DNA from: Multifurca ochricompacta
Taxonomy: Eukaryota; Basidiomycota; Agaricomycetes; Russulales; Russulaceae
Direction: 5' to 3'
Length of the DNA stretch: 64,000 bases
Assembly (NCBI GenBank): GCA_022496185.1
Contig: WTXG01000179.1
Coordinates: 1-64,000, forward strand
A model generated the notes under the pieces. The model saw only the letters and a list, made by a program, of their open reading frames with translations, was not told the origin of the DNA and searched no databases. The position numbers were made by a program, and so were the translations under genes. Of the stretch, positions 52,346-64,000 are shown in pieces. Each line of letters starts with the position of its first letter. Position 1 is the stretch's first letter.

Positions 52346-54395
52346 TATTGGAGTGGATGGGCGTTCTATTGTATATGTGACAGGCTGTTCGCACTGCACA
52401 TTCCCAGAAACCAAGGGAAAGACCAGCATGATGCAACATACTGGTCGCCTTTTCCATAATGGTTCTGTTGAACCTTTCAGCCCTTCCATTCTGTTGTGGG
52501 GAATATGGCATTGTCAATTTATGCTCTATGCCAGCCTGCTCAAGTATAGACTTCAGTTCCCTATTGACAAATTCGCCACCTCGGTCTGTGTGTAAGGTCT
52601 TTATTTTCTTGTCTGTTTTATTTTCCAAGAATGCCTTAATATTACAGAAGACCGATGTAAAATCACTTTTTGCTTTCATAGCAACAACTAGAGCTGTCCT
52701 GCTGAAGTCGTCTATGAAGGTGGCAAAATATAGGTTCCCTTGAATTGAAGTACACTGCAAAGGACCAACTAGGTCACTATGAATGACTTCCAAGGGTGCT
52801 GAAGCTCTCTTTTGAGAGGGAGGGAATGGAAGATGGTGTGACTTTCCCATTTCACAGCCATAACATGGCTTGTCTTCCACTTGGCTATTATCTATACTAA
52901 GGCCTTTTACAGCCTTAGGAGCATGTCTTTTGAGGGCCTCTTTTGACATATGACCCATGCGCAAATGCCAGGTATCAAGGCTACTTGATGCAGATTTGTG
53001 GGAAGCAGTATTTAGATTCTGCATGGTTTTCCCAAAGACCCAATAGAGTCCCATAGCCTTGACACCTTCTGCTATAATTGCATTATTGTACTTTATTTTG
53101 ACCTCAGATGGTGAAAATACCACTGAGCCGCCTTTGTCTGTGATGCAGCTTGTCGACAGTATTCTTTCACTGCCAGGCATATAAAAGACATTATTTAACT
53201 CCAACTCATAATTGTTTCGAGTTCTGAGTATGACTTTGCCTGTTCCTTCGACTTCAACTATGGATCCATCACCAATTGTCACCTGATGTCCCTTGTGTGG
53301 GAAATACTCAGAGAAATCATCTAAGTATGGTGTAAAGTGAGTGGTGGCTCCACTGTCCATCATCCAAGGATTGCTGCCATCATCGACTTCTTGCATATGC
53401 TCAGTCAACATATAAAGTGTAATGCGAGGTGTCTCATGCACCTCCTGTATTCTGCCACTACCATTAACTATGGTAGCTACTTGTGTGGAGTTATTTTGTA
53501 CACTGGGGCCTTGCCCCTTCCTCTTGTTGCCCTTTTTGCCTGCATCAGCATTGGCTCTGTCCTGTTTCCTTTGCCGACATTCATTAGCCTTGTGGCCTGG
53601 CTTCTGGCAATAGAAGCAGGTGACATCATTGGACGATGATGCACCTGCAGGAGGTGGCGTGAAAGATACTTGTTTTTTATTTTTATTTTTGTTGACATGG
53701 GCTGCCTTGTTAAGGGCAGCCCCAACACCACTTCCTGCAGGGCCAGCTAGTCGGCTTTCCTCATTTAGGAACCTTTGTACAAGGTCCTGAGGGGAAAGGC
53801 AGTCAGGAGGACCTGACGCCAGGATTGAGCCAGCAATGGCATTGTAGGATGGAGGCAGGGATTGGAGCAATATAAAGCTCAACTGGAGATCAGAGATCTC
53901 CATCCCATTTTCTTTAAGAGTGCTCCTCACATCCAACACACGCTGCAACTGGGGTCTGAATTGTTTGCCCTCCTCCAAGCGGAAGGAGGACACAGAACAC
54001 CACAAGTTGTAGGTGGCCATGCTACCTACTGAGCCATAGAGCGATTCTAAATGCTCATATTTGGCATTGACAGAAGGATAAGTTCTGTCAGAGGCAATTT
54101 GGGAGTATGTTTCTGGTGATGTTACCATCACCAGAACTCCCATGAGGACTTCCTCCACCCTGTTCCATTCGACATACATTGGCTCCGACCAAAGTGCGAA
54201 ACGCTTGGCGTACTCGTCATCCTTCTCTCCATCCTCTGGCTTGTGAGGATTCAGGAACTCAGGGGCATCATGCGTGATGTGCCTCTTCATCCCATTGATC
54301 CTCAGCAGGGCTGTGAAGGACACAGACCACTGCTGCCAGTTGGAGCCATCAAGTTTATTGAACTTGAAAGTGGGGGGGAAGACAATGGAAGACAT
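52346..54395 (-). pseudogene. gag-protease-integrase of Copia-5, truncated
   Basis: An open frame from ATG 54393-54395 (MSSIVFPPTFKFNKL) for about 683 codons with no stop. It carries CFYCQKPGHKANEC, DSGATTHF, HLRMGHMSKEAL and all three integrase acidic residues, ending in YNRTPIHSN, from where it reads into the LTR. Differences from Copia-2 are scattered residue changes, not frameshifts. RT and RNase H are absent. Confidence 0.92.
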
Positions 54396-55326
54396 TGAGA
54401 TGATTTAACAAAGATTTGATCCTGGTTCCAAGGAGCAGTTAGAACCAGTTGTCCAGGTCTCATTTAAGAGGGCCCGTCCATTCTGTGGCGCTATGCTTCA
54501 GAACTTAAAAAAGTCCTGCCTCTGATGTGCAACTTCTAAGTAGTATAGTAAGTTGTCTAGCGCCATCTACAACAAGTCCTAAGCCCACATCAGGGGGACA
54601 TTGTGTAAATAGATGGGGAGTCATGTCATGGAGGAGCCAACTGCAAGTTCCACTAGAGACAAAGGGTATAGAGCCCTTCCTCTAGTGCTGGTGGTGGAGT
54701 CCATGATTAAGCCCTAGATGATTGGGGCCATGACTATAGTAGACTATTGGGTTTCCTCTGGTTGGGGCGAACCCCCAATGAAAGCAGCAGGTACTTCTGC
54801 CCAGAGACAAAACCCTCTAGCTACTGTGTAAATACTATAGTAGTTCAAGCCTACTTGTATTGAGCCCAAGTGTCATGGGAGTGACTACCCATGCCTTGTT
54901 CTAGACCCTAAACTCTACCAGCAGGTCGCTAAACCTGGCTTATGGATCAAGCCAAGCATTGACTGAACCTATAGCCCCAAGCCTTCTGGGCAAGTGGCCT
55001 ACTAAGACTATGGATGGGACGAAAACCCAGCTATAACTATGAATACTATTTACTTAGAGCGCACATGAGGAACTTAAGGTGTTTCACCCACTAAGGGTCC
55101 CTTGTCACCTCTTGTAAGAATCCCCTGAGGGACTAGCCAGACAGATCAAGGTGGGTACATAAAGCACACCACCTTGTGGACAGTTAAGGGCAAGAGAAAA
55201 GAAGAATCGAAGCTCACTGTGACAGTGATTGGGAAGAAAGGAGTCTTGAAGCAGTGAGCTTGAAGAGTGGTTTGGACTGATCAAAAGAAAGTACAGATCA
55301 GTAAAGCATGCCCAGGGCCCATAACC

Positions 55327-55827
55327 TGTTGAACAGGCATGAGGCACAGCATACTGACTGTAAGGTGTTAGCATGTAAGGCTATAAAGACAAGTTACTTC
55401 AGAGGTAGAAGAAACTCTATATTACTATACTACACACCTATAAAGACAAGTTCTATATACAGAGTTAGTCTAGAGGTAATGAAGATAGTAGAGAGGATGA
55501 CTTACACTTCAGAGGTAGAAGAAACTCTGAAGTGTAGAGGACGAAACAGACACCCTTATATACTCCAAGGGATAGTCTGTGCACACTGGGAATAAGTCCA
55601 CAGGTGCCGGACAAAGTCCAAACAATAAACATGAGGGAGAAAAGCCATTGGCCACTACAGAAATCACATGTTACATGGTGTATCAGTCAGCTACTGCGGA
55701 ATGTGAGAAAGAAAGTAATAATGATAATGTAAAAAGTCCAAGACTCCGGTATCTAATCTAATCTACAAAGTAGCTAATCTAATCACCTGATGCCTGAAGC
55801 ATCACCGAACATCTTCTGTGTTCAACA
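55327..55827 (-). repeat. 5' LTR of Copia-5
   Basis: 501 bp, minus strand TGTTGAACACAG to CCTGTTCAACA. Both hairpin copies use the TTTCTTCTAC loop and both acceptor modules the AACTTGTCTTTATAG form. Confidence 0.92.
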
Positions 55828-57494
55828 CCTGTCCCTGTGCTTGACACCCATAGGATCTCTGACACTGTCCCTGCCAAACCCAACTCTGCACACAAGACAA
55901 CTTTGGCTTGCATTTGCCCCTCCAGACCACATGACCTGTAGGCACATTAGGGTTGCAGAAAATATTTGAGGCTGATATTTTACTGGTAATTTACAGAGGG
56001 TCTGATGGGAAGGTGGTAATTTACTGTAATTTACTGTAAAAAATTCCATGTGATACTTTCACATGATGTTTTCAATATAATTCCATTTCCATCGAGAAGT
56101 TGTTGTCTAGGGGCTCTCCGAGAGCTTCTGGAGGGTTAGGAGCAGCCACAGAAATGTCACCTGATGGTTCATCAGAAAGAGCTGCTGCAAGACACTGAGA
56201 TGACAGATTGTGAGACCTCAAGAGAAAGTTCAGGATGGAACATCTCAAGATTCAGCTCATCCAACCAACTATCATCCTCATCATAATCTGAATTCTCATC
56301 CAGTTTGCCATCTGACTTCAAAAAGAACCTGTTCTTGAGTCAAAACTGAAGTGCAAGCTACAGAAATACTGTCCTTAAATACTGTAAAGAGCATGCTGCG
56401 CTATAGTCATAAGGATTGTATCTTAATCATAATAAATGAGTGGAATGTTAGTAATATATTACAATGCATTGGCAACACCAGTCACCTCTGATCTGGTCCG
56501 GCTTACCCTGATCTGTTCCTGGCTCAACAGCTCACTTGTATATTTAGTTTAGTTGAATTTTTGAACTCATATATTAGTCACGTTGGCACATGACCTGGTG
56601 GTAAATTACTATTCCCACAGCGACCCAGTAAATTACTGGTAAATAATGGGTTCATAAAAAAGTACCCCTTTTTTCTGCAACCCTAAGGCACATGACATGG
56701 ACTCAAAGCCATGACATGTCATGTGACCCTTGACCACATGACCTCAGACCATGTGACCCCTTTGACCATGTGACCTCAGGCTTTGATCATGACCCCTTAG
56801 ATCATCTGACCCATCAGTCACTTGACCCTCTTCTCTGACTCCTGTGGGACCTGTCATTTCCCCATTCGCCCCTGACCCTGGTGGGAATCCTCCCACACTG
56901 ATATGACTCCTGTGGGGCTGCCCCACATGATTATGCTTCTGATAAGGCTTATCCTTATCATGGACTATATTTGACATCTTATCTGCTATTGGATGATAAG
57001 GACTCTGACCCTGTTCCTGATTAGCTACAAACCAGACCCCCATACAGTATATAAGACCCTGTAGACAGTTTGTACACCCCTAGATTTGACCTCTTGGGCC
57101 TTCAGCCTAGAGATCTTAGACCCCAATACATCAGAAGCCTTTTCCCCCTCCTTTGCACCTTTGAGATCCCTACAGGGACCCCCATTGCCTCTGGCAATGG
57201 GTGTGTACCCTTCCTTTTAAACCCCTCTGCCATTCCCTAGGGCTCCAGTGTGCTTGGTGTGCTTCCAGCACAGCAACTGGGCCCTGTCCCCACTTAACAG
57301 CCTTAGGGGATTAGCTCCTTTTGGCTGGCTCATCCCGTCTCCCTCTGTGCTTGATTATAGCACCAAACTTTAATCCATTCCGAAGCTAGACAGTGGCCTA
57401 GAGCCTAGCCTTATTATGCTAGGCTCCTGGCTGAGGTAATGGACCTACGCCAACCCATGCACATTGCACATAGAATGCCCTGCTGAGTGTTACA
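55828..57494. repeat. LTR-F copy 2, left-truncated, with a hAT MITE inside
   Basis: Homologous to 29661-31721 of copy 1, with the empty site of LTR-E intact (near 56850). It ends GAGTGTTACA. Minus the MITE and its TSD it is about 920 bp. Left end cut by the Copia-5 LTR. Confidence 0.75.
55948..56686. mobile_element. hAT-type MITE, 739 bp, TSD AGGCACAT
   Basis: Terminal inverted repeats TAGGGTTGCAGAAAA, 8-bp TSD AGGCACAT (55940-55947 and 56687-56694), and an empty site in LTR-F copy 1 (GTAGGCACATGACATGG near 29772). Subterminal TTTACTGGTAATTTAC-type repeats lie near both ends (about 55977-56040 and 56590-56650). No coding capacity seen. Confidence 0.92.
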
Positions 57495-57504
57495 TTTGCC
57501 ATAC

Positions 57505-57982
57505 TATGGGTACAGGTACACCATGGGTCATATACCTGCAGGTAAGGGTAGATATTTACATTTCAAGTCTGATAGCCTAGAATAACATTGTACTACTTAA
57601 GCTATAATCCATTTGTCATCTGGCCATTCTTCATTGTTTTTGGTATCAGGTTGAGATGCTGCATACTTTAAATCAGCAGTCTCTACATAACCTGCCTTCA
57701 TCCAAGCTCCCAAACATAGAAGAGCCTAAGTTGTATGCAATGGGACCACCAGGTCTGTATACAGTATCTACAATACATGTACTGTATAGTTTTTCTGTGG
57801 CTGGTGCAATGCCACATGCATTGCCACCCTCATTGCCACCCTTCCAATTTCAGCTTACCTGCTCTGGTGGGTAAGGGTTGGGTGTCTGCAGGTAGGGGTC
57901 ACATGAGGGGTATGAAGATGTGACCCTGACCCATACCCGCATGTACCCTGACCACATACCCAGCGGGTTGCACCTACCCATA
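57505..57982. mobile_element. Possible small TIR element (hAT-like), 478 bp
   Basis: Imperfect inverted ends TATGGGTACAGGTACACC and TATGGGTAGGTGCAACCC, with CAGGTA/TACCTG and ACCCGC repeats close to both ends, similar in style to hAT-1 and hAT-2. No clean TSD is found, so boundaries are uncertain. No gene seen. Confidence 0.4.
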
Positions 57983-58485
57983 GCAAACACTATCACAAGG
58001 TAATCAAGGTAATCAAGGTATACAGGTGTCAAGTCAAGATGTCACACAGCATGCAGCTGGTATGGATCAAGGCAACAAGTCTGGACATCACATGTGAAGT
58101 CAAGATATTCAGATAGCAAGGCAAGAGCCTTTGCTGGAGCCACTGGTGAGCCAAACTTTCCCAAGTCACATACCTGAAGAGGGCTGAAGGGAAGTTCTTA
58201 AGGACCTTTGATTGGTACAAGGAGAACAGACTTAGTCTGTCCTTGGATTTATTGTAGTCCTTAAATACAATGTAGCTACTATGAAGTCATAGTCTAGATG
58301 TAATGTACTATGATATCATACTAAGGTCACAAGGTCTATGACATCAAAAGAGAGGGGCATAGAAGAAAAAGGAGAAAATGTGAAACAGCAGCAAGAAAAT
58401 GTCACATGTACCATACCTGTTTCTCACTTAGGAATGTAGAAATATCTCACAGCTGTATCTCCTACCTGAGCTGAACAAAAGCTAT
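57983..58485. other. Non-coding stretch between the TE island and the NLR gene
   Basis: No gene. Starts with three AAGGTAATC tandem units (57996-58020). The rest resembles a decayed gypsy-type LTR on the minus strand (TATTTAAGG near 58258, TATGAAGTCATAG), which I cannot delimit. The 3' untranslated end of the NLR gene should lie here. Confidence 0.4.
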
Positions 58486-61400
58486 TTATGTCAGAATGGC
58501 CTGTCCCATCTTAGACAGGATTTCATTCAGAAACCTTTTATCCAACCTTTCCCATTCTGAAGCATGTGCTTTATTATGCATGGCAAGTGCCTTTTCAAGC
58601 ATGCTTTTGGCATCTTCTAGTTGTGACCTCTCCATATGCACTTCACCTAGGCCATGCAAATCAGTCCCTTGTCCAAGGGCATTATTGGAAATCTCATGAC
58701 ATTTCAAGGCCTCTTTAAATGAGGCCTCTGCCTCATCCAGCCTTCTCAGCCTTAAATATGTGGTACCAAGTCCAGAGTGATCATTCCCTTGCCCTAGGAC
58801 ATCATTGGCAATATTGTGAAGCTCCAGGGCTTCTTTATATGAGGTCTCTGCTTCATTTAGCCTGTTCAGCCTTAAGTATGCATCCCCAAGTCCAGAGTGA
58901 TCATTCCCCTGACTCAAGATACTATTGGAAATCTTGTGATATTTCAAGGCTTCTTTATATGATGCTTCTGCTTTATCCAGCCAGTTCAGCCTTAAATATG
59001 TGTCTCCAAGTCCCAAGTGATCATTCCCTTGCCACAGTGCATCATTGGCTATCTTGTGACATTTCAAAGCCTCTTTAAATGAGGCCTCTGCCTCATCCAG
59101 CCTGCTTAGCCTTAAATATGTGGTACCAAGTCCTTTGTGGTCATTCCCTTGACCAAGAACATCATGGGCAGCATTATGAAATTTTAATGCCTCTTTGAAT
59201 GAGGCTTCTGCCTCATTCAATCTGCTCAATCTTAAATATGTCTCTCCAAGTCCTCTGTGATCATTCCCCTGACCCAGAATACTGTTGGCAATCTTGTGAA
59301 GCTTTAATGCCTTTTGATATGTATTTTCTGCCTTATCCAAAGCATTTTGTAATCGATAAAGTTCACTAAGATTTGTTAAAATTCCTGCATGTAGGAGGTC
59401 ATTATTAAACTGGCTTGATGAGCACAGCCTCTCTGCTTCTTGCACTTTCAATTTTGCTTTTTCAAAGTCACTGGCAAAGTAGTGCAGCCTTCCCCATGTC
59501 TGAAGGCACCTTATTAACATTGATGTGGTACCCTGCCTCTGTTGTAAGGTTTCAACAGTTTGGCTGATCAATTTATCTGAAAGATCTCCTATGCCAGCAT
59601 GAAAATGTGTAAATTTGTCAATGGCATCAACTAGCTTTGACATATTCCCATAGTTTGACTTTAGAAGATCAATTAGGATAGCTTTTGTGTTATTCACTTC
59701 TAGCACCATCTCAGCATGCTTCTTGGGCTGTGCTTTAGATGGATCAGAAGATGCCAGGGTAATGTAGAAGCCCTGAAGAGAATGTTTATCTTTTGATGAT
59801 ATGAACTCCTGTTCATTACAGAAGTGACGGATGATTGGATGAGTTTGATATCTCTCCCCAATTACATGCACCAGGCTGCACTGCTGCAGCACATGCAAAC
59901 TTGACAGAATATCCATACCAGCAAGTGTCTCTTCAAATCTCTCCAGCTGTTCTGTATGTATCCCATCTGGTAACATGCTAAGAACTCCAAGTAGGTTCTT
60001 AGCAGATGGATTGGCTCTCATCCTGCCACTATCAATAGATAGTTGTATGGAATATTCAAGATTAAATAGCCTGTGTGTCTGGCCTCTCTGAATAAGCCCT
60101 GTCTGCTTTTTATGCCACCCCGTTAATAGCAATCCAGGTGATGTTGTTTGAGCAAGATGGGCCAACAAGTTGACAGCAAGTGGGATATAATCAACAGCTT
60201 TGATGAGTTCCCTGGCAGAGTCATCATAATTGCCTGTGATCTGTTCCCATACTCCCCTAGCAGCATCATGAGTGAGCGTTGTTAATGGAGGCAGGAAAGG
60301 CTGTGTCCAGTGTGTCTGAGCTGGCCGCACTGTTCCCCGCATGGTGATAATCAAAGTTACATGATGGAGCTCTGTGATCCTGGATAGGAGCACCTCAACA
60401 GACTCTGTCACATCACTGGCCTGATCCCAGGGTGACTCAAAGTTATCAAGACAAAGAATGGTATCCTCTGAATTCAACTTGGCATAGATATGAGACCAGG
60501 AAGCATTTGAGCCTCCATCCAAGACACCAAGTGTCTTTGCAAGTTCAACCAAAAGAGCGCCAGATGAGAAGACTGATTCACAGGCAACAAAATATCGAGC
60601 ATTTCCAAAATGCTCTTGAACACGGGAGTGAGTGAGCACCGCATTTCCAAGGGCAGTTTTGCCATAACCACCAGGTCCTAGGATCGCGATACGGGCAGGA
60701 CGAGATCCAATTCCAGTAAAAATCATGTCAAGAATCACAGCAAGTTCGGTATCGCGCCCAAAGAATATTTGAGGTGACCGTGGCCCCTGTGATATGGATC
60801 TGAGTAATTGTTAGTGCATAGACACAGAAGGATTGTCAACAAGAAACGCCTACGTGATGGTATTGGATGGACCCGACAGACCAGCGGGTGTGACCTATCA
60901 GACTTAAGAGAATTGCTACAGCTTTTCCTAGCGGCACGCCTACCTTGCGTCTCTCAACGATCTGTTCAAAACGAGCGTCCAGGGCCAACTTGGCCTGGAG
61001 GTCAAGTATTAGGTGAGCAACACAAATAACAAATCGAGGATTGACCTGGAATGTTTGAAGCACATGTGAAAGCTCGCCATCATATTGCTTGACGTTTCGT
61101 AGCAAATCTTTACGCAGAAGAACCTTCCTAACACGTCCTATTTCCATACTTTGCTTAAGCGACCTTTCGATCCCGTACAATTCACTTGCATACGATGAGC
61201 CAATGATAAACCATCATAAATATAGGGCATACTTCTGAAGGGCTTTCAGGATTGTTCGAAGACCGGGAGGGAGATCATTTTCTTCCATATTGTATTTCAC
61301 GCATGACTCCCCAACATTGACAACGAGGCTGGCGACTGTTCCGAGTTTACGCATCACAATATCCCACTCTTCCTTGTGCTGTTTTACGTCCTGTCAAAAA

Positions 61401-61755
61401 ATAGTTAGTACAAAAAGTCATTGAGAAAGAACAAATAACCAGATGCTCACAGCTCGCATGGTAAGAACTTGGAGTAGGAGGCCAGCAACTGGAGAAATGT
61501 AGGGTATCTTTGCCATCAGAGAGCTTGCCTCCTTCAACACCGTAAGAGAAGTCTCGATAGTGGTCATCGAAGTATCAATAGGTCCTCCGATCAGCCCGGA
61601 TGAGGCGGGATTGAGGCGGGCAGCTAGATATGACAGATCGATGAGCTAAAGCACACATCAAGAGAGATATACTTACAGACTGGTTGATTGCCGCTAGATG
61701 ATGTATAAAAAACTCTGTATATTTTTTTCCTGAATGAGGACGATTTAGGTTGCAT
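58486..61755 (-). CDS. NLR-type STAND receptor: helical N-terminus, NB-ARC, TPR repeats; 7 exons, 984 aa
   Basis: Exons deduced by me on the minus strand: 61755-61677, 61623-61451, 61390-61233, 61184-61046, 60994-60944, 60894-60854, 60799-58486. Introns are 48-60 nt with GT-AG ends, and all phases agree. The N-terminal ~200 residues are helical. The NB-ARC/NACHT-type ATPase has Walker A GPGGYGKT (~255-262), Walker B LCLDNFE (~329-335), IITMRGT, IPLAVNLLA and THP (MHD-like). The C-terminus (~690-975) is seven TPRs of 40 residues; five are very alike (GLGxTYLRLxRLxEAEASFKEALK). Such proteins are thought to sense non-self and trigger cell death or defence when TPRs bind a ligand. The start ATG 61753-61755 is the best fit but unproven. 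An in-frame TGA at 61214-61216 falls in the 48-nt intron. Confidence 0.85.
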
Positions 61756-63205
61756 GTTTCAATTCGACTTTGTAGTAGCTGGTAGATGTTTGTGTTCTAG
61801 TAGAACGAGAGAGCGTCGTCGCGCAAACACACTGCCCAAAAGCAAACGTGACATGTGACGCGTGACCGTGACCATGTTACCGGTGATAAGTCACCTGCGC
61901 AGTCTACACTTTGAGCAGTTCACACTTGTGCATTCACATTTACACGTCTCCACCAACCCAATCAAACAGCTACTCACTTATCCCCCGTACACTATCCCAA
62001 TATGGTTCGAAATACTGACATGCAACAATAAAGTAGCCATAGATCTTGATGGTCAATGATGGCGAGAGCACGCATACTTTTCAAGTTGGTAATCCTCATC
62101 AACGCAAGCGAGTCTCAAGGAAATTAGCCTTCTGCTTTACCTCTACCGTCACTATAAGGTCGTCCGTTGGTCCGAGTCGTATCTTCGTTGGAGTAGTAGT
62201 GGGCCAATTTTGGTAAGCTCCTTACTAGTACTAGTATCGTGATTTTACCTTGTTCGTTCATTTCCCTTTTTTTCCACTCAGGCGTTGTCACACAATTGAC
62301 AATTTTCACGTCCAGTGTCGTTGCAGTGCTCTACGCATATCCCCCTCGGGTATTCGCGGGAAATTAATTCACACCTATGACGGAGCTTGGCGCTCGCACA
62401 AGCCCACTGATGTAGGGGTGATCAACCGCATAGCAAGGAGTAGGCCATCGTCGGGACTTACGTATGATGTATTATTATTCCCCAGGATTCAAATAACTCT
62501 TGAATGATGGCACGTCCTTGATTCTATACGTTCTATAGTGATAGTTGCAGTCAAACCCCTTGTCCTGTCTTCGCATTAGGCTTTGAGAATCTGAAGAGTT
62601 AAAGTGGTTCAGACCCAATGTAATGTAATGATCAAGAGATGGCATACCATGGAATGGATCATGGCATGGTGTTACCACCTCAACATGTTGAAGTTTCTGT
62701 AAATCAATTAACTGATGCACTTAAGATTATCTTATCAGATAGATCAAGTCCCCCATTGTACTAGTAGCCACGCGACTTGGGCAAAACCTTGAAGCATGTT
62801 CCAATAAAGTCGATTTTTTTTTTCAAAAAAGTAGAAGGCATGCAATGCTGCTTCACAGCTTTATGCTTTTTGATATAACACTCTTACCAGTATTTGAGGA
62901 CATTTTATCTGTATATTTTTTACTTCAGTTTTGACCACTCATAACTGAAGAGATCTTTTAGTTAATTTAATTAACGAGTAGCCTGCCTCGCTTAGGTAGC
63001 TTATTTATCTCCATCCAGCTGCGTTCCAACAACTAAGACGTTGAATTTCATACATATATCTGCTGCGTTCGACACATGTATACATAACCATACAACTAAA
63101 TTCTGCAAAAGAGCCCTAACGTCATGGATGGAGGGGGGAGGTTGTGGAAGGGTGAAGGGAGTAGGACGGGGAAGGGCCTATATATATGCATATATATTTA
63201 TATCA
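61756..63205. other. Intergenic region upstream of the NLR gene, no gene recognised
   Basis: About 1.45 kb. It should hold the NLR promoter (right of 61755) and the 3' end of the oxygenase. ACGCGT and several TGACGTG/GTGACC-like words lie at 61850-61875. A poly-T/poly-A pair (62814-62830) and purely short frames follow. The longest frames (62475-62720 minus, 63041-63322 plus) have no recognisable features; the second overlaps the oxygenase exon antisense. Confidence 0.55.
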
Positions 63206-64000
63206 TTACACGTATATCTGCTCACGGAAACCAGGCAAAATCTGGGCAGTGCGGTGTTCCTTATCCTCGATGGTTACATCCTTGCGACGCTGCCATTTCT
63301 GCTTGGCGAATGTCCAAGCTAGATAGAGAAAGAGAGAGGGGGGGGTAGGTGTTAGTAAGGGATCGGTGGTGTGTGAGATGAGGGGAGCTTACCCTCGACC
63401 GTCGGCGTGGAATTACCACTCTTCTCAAACTCGTTTTGGGTGAATCCTTCGCGCTGCAGAACGGGAGACTCTGCGACCGTTTTCAAAACGACGTCGTTGT
63501 GCGGGCTAAGATGGATGGACGTAGAAGTCGTGAAGTTAGTGGACTAGACTTGTCTTGTGCCCCAGGGGGGGGAGGAGAAACAATTTCTCACCGGGAGAAG
63601 TAGAGAAGGCCGAGGCGGTCCACGTGTTGTTGATCCTTCGGAGGCGCGACGACACTAAGAATTGGATTTAAAAAAAAAGGGATGCAGTGCAGAGGGAGGA
63701 TGACCCGGGGGCGAGGGGGTTTTGGCGGACGTACCGGTGGATGGTGCTCTTGACGTAGCCGCCAGTCAAGAATGAGATGGCGTCGCACGCGTTCACAGTC
63801 AAGGTGGCATCCTGGGGCTTCACCCATTTCCACTCATTGTGGACCGGATCACGGATCTGGAGTGCCGCGACGGGTTGACGGAAGAGGAGCGTGAAGCTGC
63901 CGAGATCTGCCAGAAAAGCGTGACCATTGAGCGTGACTGGGTACTCGAATTTGGGCATGAAAAGAGATACACGTACCGGTGTGGCCGCGGACCCATTTAT
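63206..64000 (-). CDS. 2-oxoglutarate/Fe(II) oxygenase (isopenicillin-N-synthase-like), C-terminal exons; 5' end outside window
   Basis: Exons deduced on the minus strand: >64000-63978, 63906-63735, 63654-63592, 63505-63393, 63318-63206 (stop TAA). Introns are 71-86 nt with GT-AG ends, all in phase; about 160 residues are visible. Motifs of the double-stranded beta-helix dioxygenase fold are present: the iron-binding His and Asp in RGHTDLGSFTLLF (Asp codon split by an intron), ALQIRDPVHNEWKWVKP, CDAISFLTGGYVKSTIHR with the third metal ligand His, and YFSRPHNDVVLKTV with the Arg that binds 2-oxoglutarate. The tail WTFAKQKWQRRKD is typical of fungal IPNS-like proteins. It would use O2 and 2-oxoglutarate; the substrate cannot be told. 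Same strand as the NLR, 1.45 kb away. Confidence 0.88.

Larger units (their letters stand above)
52346..55827 (-). mobile_element. Copia-5: 5' half of a Ty1/copia element
   Basis: 5' LTR 55327-55827, half-tRNA primer site 55315-55326, leader, and gag to integrase. Truncated at 52346 by the Gypsy-I LTR. Close to Copia-1/-2. The right flank is LTR-F copy 2. Confidence 0.92.

Noticed and set aside
60787..60943. A single 157-nt intron in the NLR gene
   Set aside because: Two short introns (49 and 54 nt) around a 41-nt exon give better branch and acceptor signals (CACTAACA, TTACTCAG) and keep phase. The single-intron model stays possible.
61214..61216. In-frame TGA in the NLR N-terminal exon, suggesting a pseudogene
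   Set aside because: It lies within a 48-nt stretch with GTATGC donor, CTCAT branch and AAG acceptor. Removing it restores a continuous frame, so it is better explained as intron.
62475..62720. Minus-strand 81-codon frame between the NLR and the oxygenase
   Set aside because: No motif, no splice context and no ATG in a convincing setting. Left as intergenic.
63041..63348. Plus-strand frames of 74-93 codons
   Set aside because: Antisense to the last oxygenase exon and its intron. No recognisable features.

Overview
The window looks like a chromosomal segment from a filamentous basidiomycete, most likely an Agaricomycete. Evidence: a host STAND/NLR gene (NB-ARC plus TPR repeats) and a 2-oxoglutarate/Fe(II) oxygenase gene, both cut by several 48-86 nt GT-AG introns with CTNAY branch points, next to a large island of chromodomain Ty3/gypsy and Ty1/copia retrotransposons. 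No species can be named from the sequence alone.

Layout. From 1 to about 57.5 kb the DNA is almost entirely transposons nested in and truncated by each other. Gypsy-A (+, 214-8203) carries a solo LTR and a perfectly symmetric foldback Tc1-like element. Gypsy-B (-, 8204-27067) carries two hAT-type non-autonomous elements; one of these contains a gag-only LTR element and the other a minisatellite and a tRNA-like sequence. Gypsy-B also carries a nearly full Copia-1. Gypsy-C (-, 27068-36029) carries a long LTR (LTR-F) that holds a gypsy solo LTR (LTR-E), which itself holds a copia solo LTR. Next come a copia 3' end, a pile of copia LTRs, the intact Copia-2 (38065-44630, single 1451-codon gag-pol), a 3' half of a different gypsy (Gypsy-H), 5' halves of Copia-4, Gypsy-I and Copia-5, a second copy of LTR-F holding a hAT MITE, and a small TIR element. 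The host genes follow: the NLR (58486-61755, minus, 7 exons deduced) and the C-terminal exons of the oxygenase (63206-64000, minus, running off the right edge).

How the parts relate. Gypsy-A, -B, -C and -I are one family: gag, pol (PR-RT-RH-INT-chromodomain) in the -1 frame, then a third ORF with an array of zinc knuckles before the polypurine tract. An 11-nt complementarity between the site just after the LTR and the predicted transcript start suggests Tf1/sushi-like self-priming. The gag-only element shows the same arrangement. The copia family instead has a primer site matching the anticodon arm of initiator tRNA-Met (half-tRNA priming). The gypsy copies are riddled with CpG to TpG/CpA changes, including recurrent CGA to TGA stops, while Copia-2 is intact and its two LTRs are nearly identical, so it is the youngest and possibly active element.

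Most interesting signals: the third zinc-knuckle ORF; the duplicated, concertedly evolving hairpin and splice-acceptor modules inside every copia LTR; the self-primed gag-only retroelement; the 785-bp-arm Tc1 palindrome; and several element ends whose flanks do not match, implying recombination or assembly collapse.
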